This document shows, piece after piece, positions 1-7,852 of a stretch of DNA of 13,457 bases; position 1 is the stretch's first letter, and each line of letters begins with the position of its first letter. Source of the stretch: Goniomonas avonlea (taxonomy: Eukaryota > Cryptophyceae > Goniomonadida > Goniomonadaceae); NCBI GenBank assembly GCA_003573635.1, contig QUTJ01031614.1:1-13457 (forward strand), written 5' to 3'. The notes under the pieces were generated by a model. It saw only the letters and a program-made list of their open reading frames with translations. It made no database searches and had not been told where the DNA came from. Made by a program: the position numbers and the translations under genes.

Positions 1-66
1 GGCAGCTTGCTGAGCTTTGAAAGGATTAAATAAAGCATCGTAAAAACTTCGAAACCGGTAATTTGG

Positions 67-618
67 TCATTTGTGCTCAAAATCGTCAGACGACAAGTCC
101 AGTGCACCCAGGAACTCACTTTCGTCGTCCATGTGCCATTGCACATTATCTGGATCTTTCTGCTCGCCAACATCGTCAAACCAGACCTTGGATCCGTAAA
201 AAATGGTCAGTTCTTCATCTGCCTCAATATCTCGCGCTGCATAGTATCGGACAACCAGGGCTTTGTCGTCAATCCTGTAATCCAAGTTCGGGTGTCTGCT
301 GTGATTGAACAACGAGCCTAAACCGAGAACGCAGAGGTGTCCGACAGCACGGCAAGTGTATAGATAGTGCTCTAACACTGTGTGCTTCATGTGCGCATAG
401 TCGTCGGGCCCAACCGCAATGGCGTGCGCTGTTTCACACAAGGTGCCAAGAGGGATGCGAGTTTTGGAAAACACACCTACAACTTTCTCAGTGAACAAAA
501 ACTCAGCAGGCGCACTCATACCTCGACCAACAGCTTCCTCTGTGTAAGAGACAGAACGCACCTCCGTTAGATCAGGGCGACTGTGTTCTCCTGGGACTGA
601 TGGCCGCGCGGCTGCCAT
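67..618 (-). CDS. SET-domain protein, probable lysine methyltransferase
   Basis: Two exons, complement of 522-618 and 67-476, give 168 residues. The 45-nt intron (477-521, GTATGA...TTGTAG) is in frame, so the unspliced ORF stays open. Removing it restores GRGVFSKTRIPLGTL (about residues 31-45), the usual N-terminal edge of a SET domain (GRGVFA). The core follows: a HMKHTVLEHYLYT stretch, then GLGSLFNHS with the NHS of the cofactor-binding pseudoknot at about 90-92, and ELTIFYG at about 121-127. This order resembles the short fungal-type SET proteins with 'KHT..HY.Y' and 'GLGS.FNHS'. SET proteins transfer methyl from S-adenosylmethionine to lysine; the substrate here is unknown. No post-SET cysteines are seen, and the C-terminus is acidic. 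Start: ATG at 618; the GTG at 633 is not used as a start. It is divergent from the hexosaminidase gene, 162 bp away. Confidence 0.85.
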   Translation of the reverse strand: MAAARPSVPGEHSRPDLTEVRSVSYTEEAVGRGMSAPAEFLFTEKVVGVFSKTRIPLGTLCETAHAIAVGPDDYAHMKHTVLEHYLYTCRAVGHLCVLGLGSLFNHSRHPNLDYRIDDKALVVRYYAARDIEADEELTIFYGSKVWFDDVGEQKDPDNVQWHMDDESEFLGALDLSSDDFEHK

Positions 619-780
619 CGCGACGATTCGCACTGATATGTAGCCTCCAATCTAACTACTACCGGTAGTAATAGGACCCTAATAATAATCGCGAAACCAA
701 GCTTGCTTGTAGACTAGCTAGCAGATAGAGTCCTCAAATTGTTTTAGGTAGTAACCATTATCGCCACTGGTACCTTGGCG
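619..780. promoter_or_regulatory. Bidirectional promoter between SET and hexosaminidase genes
   Basis: The two start codons face away from each other across 162 bp, so both promoters and both 5' leaders must lie here or overlap the genes. The stretch is richer in A+T than its flanks and includes CCTAATAATAATCGCG (677-692). No convincing TATA box was identified. The palindrome at 657-670 lies within it. Confidence 0.6.
657..670. promoter_or_regulatory. Perfect 14-bp palindrome with TACCGGTA core
   Basis: TACTACCGGTAGTA reads the same on both strands. It lies 38 bp from the SET ATG and 110 bp from the hexosaminidase ATG. The core TACCGGTA (660-667) recurs as TACTGGTA upstream of the beta-helix gene (5482-5489) and, inverted, upstream of the carboxypeptidase gene (11785-11792). 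A site for a dimeric regulator is inferred; nothing identifies the protein. Confidence 0.45.
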
Positions 781-782
781 AT
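760..782 (+). promoter_or_regulatory. Inverted repeat overlapping hexosaminidase start codon
   Basis: ATCGCCA (760-766) and TGGCGAT (776-782) are perfect 7-bp inverted arms around the 9-nt loop CTGGTACCT. The downstream arm includes the A and T of the ATG at 781-783. If transcribed, the hairpin would partly bury the start codon. Whether the 5' end lies upstream of 760 is not known. Confidence 0.35.
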
Positions 783-3700
783 GCAGCGCGGCACTTTTTT
801 TTGCCTGATCGGTGTGTTCGCTGGGATCGTCAGTGGCCTCCCCACCACTTCTTTTCCAAAAGATGTGCGGCATTTAGTTTTCCCTGTTCCCAAGAGCATT
901 TTGGCGTCAGGACCTCCTATCCAGCTTGCGCCAGACTTTCGCATCGAAACCAACCACAACTCCCTGCGCTTGACCGACGCAATTTCGCGCTACACTCATG
1001 TTTTGGGTGCCCTTAGGTCGCCTTTACCCGCATCACCCAGTGGACAGCAACAGTTGCACTCAATCCAGGTTCTTATCGTCGGAGATGGGGACGAGACGGT
1101 CGGACTGCAGACGAAGTGAGTGCCCTTTTTCCTTGCATTTTCTGATCCATACTCAGATACGACTATTATTTCCAGCTCAAGGAAGGATCTGCCGTAATCA
1201 AAGGTGTGTGACCGTGTGTTGTCTGATCAGCTGAGATCCTCTTCAGCGACATCGATCTACGGGAGCATCTACGCGATGGAGACCTTTTTGCAACTTCTGG
1301 ATACGGAGGGACATAACAACGTCGTCCATTCATATATTGAAGTTGAGGATGCGCCACAGTACTCCTGGAGAGGATTAATGATTGATTCCGGGCGTCGGTT
1401 CTTTCCTGTACCTCTGATCAAGAATCTTCTTGACACCATGGTGAGTGGTCCTTTTCAAAGGTCAGCGCCCTCACTCAGAAATGTGTGATTCAGGCGGTGG
1501 CCAAACTGAATGTCCTGCATTTACATGCCTCCGACATGTGCCGATTCGGTGTGGAGAGCTTTTCGTATCCCAACCTGACCGCGGCTCTCACCGGTATCCA
1601 CGCCGGATTTTACACTCAGGTGCTCAGATACGTGCCCCTACTAGCAGGCCATGTTTTCTGATGATCCGTTACAGGAGGATGTCAAGGAGCTCATTGCATA
1701 CGCGGGTGACCGAGGCATCAGAGTCGTCCCGGAATTTGACATCCCAGGTCATTCACGAGGGTTCTTGCCGATCGAAAGTGAAGTTGAGTTTTGCACTACG
1801 GACGCCACCCGATCTCAGGTAACAGTGTGAAATGGAGCGAGTTATAGACAAGCGAGATCGAGCATGACATTTTGCAGCTTTTTGGCGACGCTGAGAACAA
1901 AACCTACAATGCGCTTCACAAGGTGCTCGAGGAGATGGCCGGCCTTTTCACTGACGAGGTTCGTTTTTCCTTTGCCTGTAGTGTTCCCTTCTACTTATTA
2001 GTCAACTCATGTCAACGTCCATGCGTGGCTGAGTTAAGTTCTGGCACCAGGGATTCGCTACTGACAACGTGCCTCACCCATTGATTGTCCTTTGACAGGT
2101 CTTCAACATTGGCTGCGACGAGACCTCTGCCAAGGGTCTCTGCTCTGTCAACTCTACGTTCGCGCTGGAACGCAAGGTACAACCCCGCCATGGTGGCTGT
2201 GGGTCACCCCTGTCCCAGCCCTGACACACAACCTCACCACTGACACAGCAACCCCTCCCCTCACTGCTGTCACACCACTCCTCACCACTGGCACAGCCAA
2301 GGTTAGTTGTGACTGTGATGGATGTGTGTGACTGAGTGAAGGTCTTGGCCCGTTGATTGAGTACGCGAAGTGGTTGAAGTGCCACGCAGGTTCTCTCTGC
2401 CATTCAACATGAGTTTGGCAAGACGCCCGAAGGCTGGGAGGAGGTGCGTGCTTGTGCTTACCGCATTCTTTTCCACCTCTCTAAATGCAAATATCTAAAC
2501 TGCGGCTCATCCGCTCCACACATTGAGTGTCTCGTTCCAGTTGCAGAATGAGGAACAGTCGCGAGTACAGTAACTCCTCCGCACCTCCACAGCTCCGCCG
2601 CACGAGGTTACCAGCACACTTATGGTCAACTTTTCCGATGCCGACGGCGTCGCACTGCAGCGTCCACTGTGCCAATCATCCAATATGCTAAAATGCCACG
2701 ATTTGACTCAAGGATCTGCCAAAATCGGCAAGCACCCTGGCCTGTTTGACTGCCAACACTGACGGCAACAACCTTGCGCGGCGAGGGTGCTCTTACTGCG
2801 GCCGCAGGTCTACTTTGACGCGGGCGCGGCGACGGCGAGTACAATTGTCAACGCGTGGGCCCGCCACACTGCTGCCGACGTGGTCGCTACGGGACACAGG
2901 TTCGTGAGCTGAGATGGTGGTGAGCGACACCAGCTCCTTCGAAGACTTGGTGGTGAGAGCGTAGTCACTCCTCCGAAGGCGGGCCAGCAACAACTCTGTC
3001 AAGACGATCACCCCACTGCCCAAAAGCACATCATCGAAAACGTTTTCCCATTGATACCAGCACGCTAGCTCCACAATCATCCCAACACTCATACGAATGC
3101 AAATATTCCCACAGCACCTTATCAACTCTTAACTTTCTCTATCAGAACTAGGATTCTCCTCAGTACCAACCCGCTTTCTTCTCATTATCCACCAGGCGTT
3201 TTATCGACTCCGGCCTCCCAAGAAACAACAGTTTTAGGGCAGAGGAAGGCGTCACACCTCGGATCTGTCTCAACACCGAACCTATCCAAAGCATCTCGCA
3301 CTGCCCTGAGTCTCTAAAGCATTTCAGAGCAATGGAGTCACCCAAAGCACGGTGGAGTCAGTACAATTGTGTATCGTTTGAAACGTTTATCAGGGCTGGA
3401 GTCAGTAACTTGATCAGCATCCTACAACACAACATCAGGGCTGGAGTCAGTAAATCGGTCAGCATCTCAAAACACAACATCAGGGCTGTGGAGTCAGCCG
3501 CGAGCCACTTCTACTTCACAGAGTCGGCTCCAGGCGGGCCGACGGGCTGGTCCAAGTGCTGGTATGACATCGCCACCAACGTCACCCCCACCGCCCTCGA
3601 GCTTGTTCTGGGTGAGCTTTGCCCCCCGGTCCATTTTCGTGTGAGAGAGTGAACGACGTGGTGCGCGCGCCCAGGGGCCCGGGTCCACGGCTCGCTGCCT

Positions 3701-4695
3701 GTGTCTGTGTTCGTCTGTGTCTGTGTTTGTCTGTGTATGCGTTCGTCTGTGTCTGTGAGCGTGAGCCAGTGAGTGCCAGTGCAGTTGAAGAGTGACCGTG
3801 CACTTGGGTGAGTGGTCGTGCCAGTCTGAGCAAGAGCAGGGCCCTTGTGCCAGTGCTAGGGTGTTTTTTGTCGCAGCTGATAGCGAGCATTCAAAACACA
3901 CTGACGCCAACAACCAGGGGGTGAGATGTCCATGTGGTCTGACACCTACTGCTACGAGCGGCAGTGCGGCGCGTCCTCCGGCGCGGCTCCTGTCGCCGCC
4001 GCACTCTTCGACCCTGCCCGCGACTTGGAGTTTGCCCGCTCAATTGGAGGAATGATTTGGCCGCGGGGGTGCGCAGTTTTCTAGATTTACTCTCTCCCGG
4101 CGGCGTCATATTTGTCTCTCTTGTGTTAGGTCAGTGGACAGCGTGTTGCTCCGTGGGTGGCAGGACGGCGGCGGCTTGGCAGCAACACCTTCGTGTCAGA
4201 AATGTACCGAGGGCAACGACAGGATTCAGGAAACCGTGGGCGAGCGAATGTCCTGCGTAAGATGATGTCCTTACGTGAGCGCGCGTGACTGCATCAGATA
4301 GTGTCCTTACGTGACGCAGGACGATTGTCGTGAGAGAATGTACTGCATAAGATAGTGTCCTTCCGCGAGCGAAAATGTACTGCGTACGATAATGTCCCTA
4401 CGATCAGAGGTGGGTGCCTTGCTCTGCTCTCTGATCTTTTTGAGTCAGAATCGTCTGGAACTCCTGCCAAGATTCAGAAAGAGAGTATCTGAACGTTCGG
4501 CGCAGATATGTGGCGGCAGCCTCCTTCTGGAACTACGACGCAGCACTCGACCCGGCCTCCCCCGAGTACACGGCTGCGGTGTACAAGCTCAACGACCTCA
4601 TCGAGTCTCGCGGTGGCTTCGTGTGCCCGACAAACTGCACCTGTGACCAGCTTACCGCGTGCGGCAAGCCTTACCTGCCGACTGGGACTGTCTGA
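781..4695 (+). CDS. Beta-N-acetylhexosaminidase, GH20, 12 exons
   Basis: Exons: 781-1115, 1157-1203, 1247-1440, 1494-1619, 1675-1818, 1878-1958, 2099-2176, 2390-2443, 2808-2899, 3484-3611, 3918-4068, 4506-4695. They join in frame to 539 residues, the usual family length. All introns are GT-AG. It should release terminal GlcNAc/GalNAc in lysosome-like compartments or outside the cell. Residues 1-19 look like a signal peptide. Family motifs in order: sugar-binding Arg in WRGLMIDSGRR (R169), NVLHLHASD (D206), PEFDIPGH (254-261), catalytic pair in NIGCDETSA (D316, E317), TIVNAW (W370), GGEMSMWSD (428-435), WPRG (474-477), FWNYD (484-488). At the position of the conserved Glu in the human W-G-E motif this protein has Asp (W-S-D, D435). 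The tail is Cys-rich (CPTNCTC). Exon 10 could start at either of two upstream in-frame acceptors. Confidence 0.92.
2232..2300 (+). repeat. Degenerate repeat in hexosaminidase intron 7
   Basis: CCTCACCACTGACACAGCAA (2232-2251) recurs at 2280-2300 with two differences, and a more diverged copy (CCTCACTGCTGTCACACCA) lies between them. The period is about 24 bp. The array sits inside the 213-nt intron 2177-2389. Confidence 0.6.
2444..2807 (+). other. Long intron 8 of hexosaminidase gene
   Basis: This 364-nt intron joins WEE (exon 8) to VYFDAG (exon 9). The protein alignment is continuous across it, so no coding exon is missing. No repeat, transposon end or RNA gene was recognised inside. It starts GTGCGT and ends GCCGCAG. 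Confidence 0.7.
2900..3483 (+). other. Long intron 9 of hexosaminidase gene
   Basis: This 584-nt intron is the longest in the gene. About 400 bp of unrecognised sequence (2900-3320) is followed by a zone of short repeats around GGAGTCA (near 3333, 3353, 3397, 3442) leading to exon 10. Two weaker relatives (CAATGGAGTCACCC, CGGTGGAGTCAGTAC) precede the clean 45-bp array. Nothing resembling a mobile element was found. Confidence 0.6.
3391..3497 (+). repeat. 45-bp tandem repeat triplicating a 3' splice site
   Basis: CAGGGCTGGAGTCAGTAA begins at 3391 and 3436, and the related CAGGGCTGTGGAGTCAG at 3481, so the period is exactly 45 bp. The last copy forms the start of hexosaminidase exon 10. Each copy carries ...ATCAG|GG, the acceptor used for exon 10. 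Because 45 is a multiple of three and the units contain no in-frame stop, splicing to the first or second copy would add 30 or 15 residues. Confidence 0.85.
3699..3762 (+). repeat. 16-bp minisatellite, four copies, in hexosaminidase intron 10
   Basis: Four head-to-tail units of 16 bp start at 3699, 3715, 3731 and 3747. The first is CTGTGTCTGTGTTCGT. The array lies in the 306-nt intron 3612-3917 and is TG-rich on the sense strand. It is followed by a loose CCAGTGAGTG/CCAGTG repeat. Confidence 0.8.
4242..4402 (+). repeat. 35-36-bp minisatellite, four copies, in hexosaminidase intron 11
   Basis: Units at 4242-4276, 4277-4312, 4332-4366 and 4367-4402 share the pattern GAGCGAATGTNCTGCRTAAGAT, then AGTGTCCTTACG. 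A 19-bp interruption lies between the second and third copies. The array occupies a large share of the 437-nt intron 4069-4505. Confidence 0.8.
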
Positions 4696-4802
4696 CGCGA
4701 GAGTGTGTCTGGAGGCTGACTTTCGAATGAAAACCTGGCTGTGCCTGTCTGTGTACATGCGCCCAACGCTCGAAAGCTCTGATAAGCCCTTGAAACTTTC
4801 CG

Positions 4803-4995
4803 AATTCGAATTCAATGCCGGACACAACCCACGCCCCCGCCACCCACCTTGGCCCTCACCCTCACCTTCTCACCCTCAGCTACCTCACCCTCACCTTCCA
4901 ATTCGAATTCAATGCCGGACACAACCCACCCTCGGGCACCGTCACCCTCACCTTGGCCCACCCTCACCTACCTCACCCTCACCCCAACCCCACCG
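4803..4995 (+). repeat. Two-copy 97-bp tandem repeat with CACCCT-rich body
   Basis: AATTCGAATTCAATGCCGGA starts at 4803 and again at 4900. Each is followed by CAACCCA and a pyrimidine-rich tract of CTCACC/CACCCT units. The second copy fades into CACCCTCACCCCAACCCC near 4995. The strand bias of the C-rich tract is strong. Confidence 0.8.
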
Positions 4996-5438
4996 CCAGT
5001 CCATCCCCACGCACACAGACTGTCAAAGAGTCGTACTCTCGTGCCTTCGAGTCAAATCATCGTGCAAGCACGATTTTCGGGTGTTCAGTACGACATCATG
5101 GCACGTTTCAATTATTAAAATGGCAATATTTCAAAAGCTCGATGATATACTCTATCGATAGCCGATGTTTTCTTGACGGATGCCGGTCACCGGGTGACTC
5201 TGAGATCCCCATCTCTTGTCGCAACTGTCATGGGGGGCCTGACTAGCTACGTTCATAAAGACCCTCGAGTTCGTTCTATATCTTAGCACGTGTGTGCCAC
5301 AGAGAGCGACACACTTTCCACGCGCAACAGAGTCACCAACGATCGGTAATTCCCGGAGTCGACCGATCAATTTTCGACGTTTGTTCTTGGTGGACGCACG
5401 TCATCCAATATATTCGAAAGTCCGGCATACCATCATGG

Positions 5439-5460
5439 CATTAATTCTCAATCATTAATG
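5439..5460. promoter_or_regulatory. AT-rich inverted repeat upstream of beta-helix gene
   Basis: CATTAAT (5439-5445) and ATTAATG (5454-5460) are perfect inverted arms with an 8-nt spacer. They lie about 115 bp upstream of the ATG. AATGAATAAATG follows directly. The role could be a core promoter element, a regulator site or chance. Confidence 0.3.
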
Positions 5461-5480
5461 AATAAATGAAAAAAAACGTC

Positions 5481-5500
5481 GTACTGGTACGATATCGTAC
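5481..5500. promoter_or_regulatory. Overlapping GTAC palindromes with TACTGGTA core
   Basis: GTACTGGTAC (5481-5490) overlaps the perfect palindrome GTACGATATCGTAC (5487-5500). The pair lies 75-95 bp upstream of the ATG. TACTGGTA (5482-5489) matches the core seen in the two other promoter regions of the window. Confidence 0.4.
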
Positions 5501-5575
5501 TCGACTAGGAGGCACTAGCGTACACAGTGATTGTGGAGTCGCCGAGTCGGGACTCGGGACCCAAGACAAGCGAGC

Positions 5576-7612
5576 ATGGGTCTTGCTGTCGTCACCATGC
5601 TGCTCATTGCAGCCTCGTTGGTCAACTCCTCCAAGGTTGAAGATGAGCCTAATCCACCTGTATGGCCCAAAAGTGTCGTAATTTTTGGCCCGAATGATCC
5701 GCCTGGAGTGATTTCATCGGCGGTGCTTGTTGCGTTTGGAATCAATGGAGGTCACAGCCCACCAAACAATGGCCAGTTCAGTTCCGCCCGTTTCGCATTT
5801 CTTTTTCGCCCAGGCACTTACACGGTCGATGTGCCTGTCGGATTTTATACCCATGTGCTTGGGCTCGGGTCGTCCCCCGACGACGTTGTTTTTGCAGGCG
5901 ACAAGGGTGTCTTCAGCGAGGAAGGTGATTACTCCGTGTCTGGGGGTGCGCTTGATTCTTTTTGGCGCGCTGCTGAAAACTTCAAGACAACTTCCGCGCA
6001 TCCTTGGAGCACCGGTACTGGCATGATGTGGGCAGTGAGCCAGGCGGCCCCGCTTCGTCGGGTTCATATCACCCAGGGCCTGAATTTGTACGAGTACGTG
6101 CCTCCAGCTCAAGCTGCCGGTTTTGCCAGTGGTGGATATCTTGGAAACTCCAGAGTTGATGGGGCGGTGTTTCCTGGTTCTCAGCAGCAATGGTTCACAC
6201 GAAACTCCCATGTCGGATCCTGGGAAGGTGGTGTTTGGTGGGTCTTGAACATAATCTTCAACGAATGTGAGCTCACTGTTAGCGTGTAGGAATCATGTTT
6301 TTCTTGGAACGGATGGTGCACCGCCCTCCCACTGCAGCAACGTCAAGTCCAGCCCGATCACGACGGTGGACTCAACTCCGAGTATTGCTGAGAAGCCTTT
6401 CTTGAGCATCGACTCCAATGGCAAATTTTCTCTGAACATTCCTGGATTGCGAACCCAAGCTGAAGGGACCGACTGGTCCACCGGCACCGTCGTCCCTTTC
6501 GAAAAGGTCTATGTGGCGAGCAATGAGACCGACAACGCGACTTCCATCAACTCCAAGTTGGCCCTTGGTCTTCACGTGGTTCTGACGCCTGGCTTTTATT
6601 TCCTGGATGCCCCACTCATGATTAATACGGCGGGCCAGGTTTTGCTTGGTGTGGGGTTCCCCACCCTTGTGCCCTTGGGCTCGCACGCGGTGATTGAGGT
6701 GGGCAACGTCGACGGCGTCCGTCTCGCTGGTCCTTTCCTGCTCCAGGCTGGCACGCAGCCGACAAAGTCGCTGCTGCAATGGGGAGACGGCTCGCATGGT
6801 GGGGACCCAACCAACCCTGGGATCATGTATGACATCTTTGCGCGTGTTGGGGGCCCGGATTGGGTGGCAGTGCAGGCCGAGTCCATGGTCCGCATTGACT
6901 CTGGGCACACCATCCTGGACAACGCGTGGCTGTGGCGAGCTGACCACACGGTTGCTGGCCTCGTTCGAGAATCTGCCAACCCTTGCAGTCACGGCCTCGT
7001 CGTCACAGGGTCTGACGTCCTGGCGTACGGCTTGGCTGTGAGTGATTTTTCTCTCAGTTCGACGAGCGTGGGATTTTCATCAGACCTGACTCTTGCAACA
7101 GGTCGAGCACACACTTCAAGACCTGACTCTGTGGCTTGGGGAGAGAGGAGCGACATATTTCTACCAGTCCGAACTCCCGTACGATGTCACCCAAGCTAAC
7201 TTCGGTGACCTGGGCTATGTCGGCTATCGCGTCAACGCCACTGTGACCCAGCACGAAGCCTATGCAGTCGGAGTCTACCATTACTTCCGCGACTATCCGG
7301 TACGTTTCTGAAATTTCGAACCCGCTCTGCTGTCCCCGCCTTCGCTTGCTACTTACCTGTTTGCGCTCATCGTCCAACCAAGTCACCGTGCAGGTCACAG
7401 TCAAGTCCGGCATCTCTGCTGCACCAGGTGTCCTATCTCACGGCTTCACAGCGCCACTTGTTGTGTATCTTAATGGGCTCGGAACGGTTCAGAGTGTGCT
7501 GTCGGATGGGCGCGGCAGCGCTACCGGCCCCGGTATTGCTGGAGTGTCGTACGTCTGCGGCAACAGTTCGAACGATCATGATGAGGTGAATTGGGACCTG
7601 GTGCTTCAGTGA
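5576..7612 (+). CDS. Secreted beta-helix protein ('adenylyl cyclase'-labelled family)
   Basis: Exons 5576-6237, 6290-7037, 7102-7299 and 7394-7612 join to 608 residues. Introns are 52, 64 and 94 nt, all GT-AG. The first junction rebuilds GGVWNHVF. Residues 1-20 form a likely signal peptide. Recognisable blocks are FLFRPGTYTVDVPVGFYTHV (75-94), DSFWRAAENF (127-136), MWAVSQAAPLRRVHI (151-165), SQQQWFTRNS (202-211) and, in exon 3, TYFYQSELPYDVTQANF. These match, from memory of the family, bacterial (Streptomyces) and fungal secreted proteins annotated 'adenylyl cyclase' or 'coagulation factor 5/8 type'. They look like right-handed parallel beta-helices, as in pectin lyases and GH55 enzymes. No cyclase motif is visible, so a polysaccharide-active role is inferred. 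Start: ATG at 5576, chosen because the signal peptide begins there. Confidence 0.82.
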
Positions 7613-7668
7613 TTCACCATGGCACACTTGACACTTGGCAAAGTTGTTTTGCAGATGGCTGTTTTTGC

Positions 7669-7674
7669 AATAAA
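7669..7674 (+). terminator. AATAAA polyadenylation signal, beta-helix gene
   Basis: AATAAA lies 57 bp after the stop at 7612, the expected place for a 3'-end signal. A GC hairpin (7698-7712) follows 24 bp later. Confidence 0.5.
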
Positions 7675-7697
7675 TTTGGTTTGAATCTGGAATCTGT

Positions 7698-7712
7698 GGC
7701 CGCTCAGCGGCC
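7698..7712. terminator. GC-rich hairpin between convergent genes
   Basis: GGCCGC and GCGGCC form a perfect 6-bp stem with a TCA loop, 86 bp past the beta-helix stop. It may help end transcription between convergent genes, but no such role is established for this host. Confidence 0.25.
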
Positions 7713-7770
7713 CCTGGGCCTCGGGTTGAGCTCACGAGTTTTGAACGGACAGTCTCATGTATTTCAATTC

Positions 7771-7786
7771 CTCAGAAAATTCTGAG
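7771..7786. terminator. CTCAGAA inverted repeat between convergent genes
   Basis: CTCAGAA-AA-TTCTGAG is a perfect 7-bp inverted repeat with a 2-nt centre. It lies between the stops at 7612 (plus) and 7853 (minus), nearer the minus gene. The tight centre suits a protein-binding site better than an RNA hairpin. Confidence 0.25.
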
Positions 7787-7852
7787 CCACAATACTTCCA
7801 AGCCTACGGCTACGATTCTGGAAAAGTCTTCACGAAATCGAGGGTCAGCTGG

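Larger units (their letters stand above)
4696..5575. other. Intergenic region, hexosaminidase to beta-helix gene
   Basis: These 880 bp hold the hexosaminidase 3' flank and the promoter of the next gene. Open frames here are repeat-derived and resemble nothing known. No canonical AATAAA was seen within 700 bp of the hexosaminidase stop. The 97-bp repeat (4803-4995) and promoter-proximal inverted repeats (5439-5500) are listed separately. No RNA gene was recognised. Confidence 0.6.

Noticed and set aside
29-34. AATAAA on the plus strand as the 3' end of an upstream gene
   Set aside because: No coding sequence lies before it in the window and one hexamer alone is weak evidence.
2793-3125. 110-codon open frame on the minus strand over hexosaminidase exon 9 and intron 9
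   Set aside because: It overlaps a well-supported GH20 exon, has no recognisable motif and starts in intron sequence.
3494-3913. 139-codon minus-strand open frame rich in His, Thr and Asp
   Set aside because: Its composition comes from the 16-bp minisatellite in intron 10, and it overlaps exon 10 on the other strand.
4508-5161. 217-codon and 143-codon plus frames over the end of the hexosaminidase gene and the C-rich repeat
   Set aside because: Pro/Ser/His-rich translation is an effect of CACCCT repeats; the true frame ends at 4695.
5714-6211. 165-codon minus-strand frame opposite beta-helix exon 1
   Set aside because: It is a shadow of a conserved coding exon and has no family resemblance.
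6372-6992. 206-codon minus-strand frame opposite beta-helix exon 2
   Set aside because: It lies fully inside the conserved coding exon on the opposite strand; the low stop density reflects base composition.
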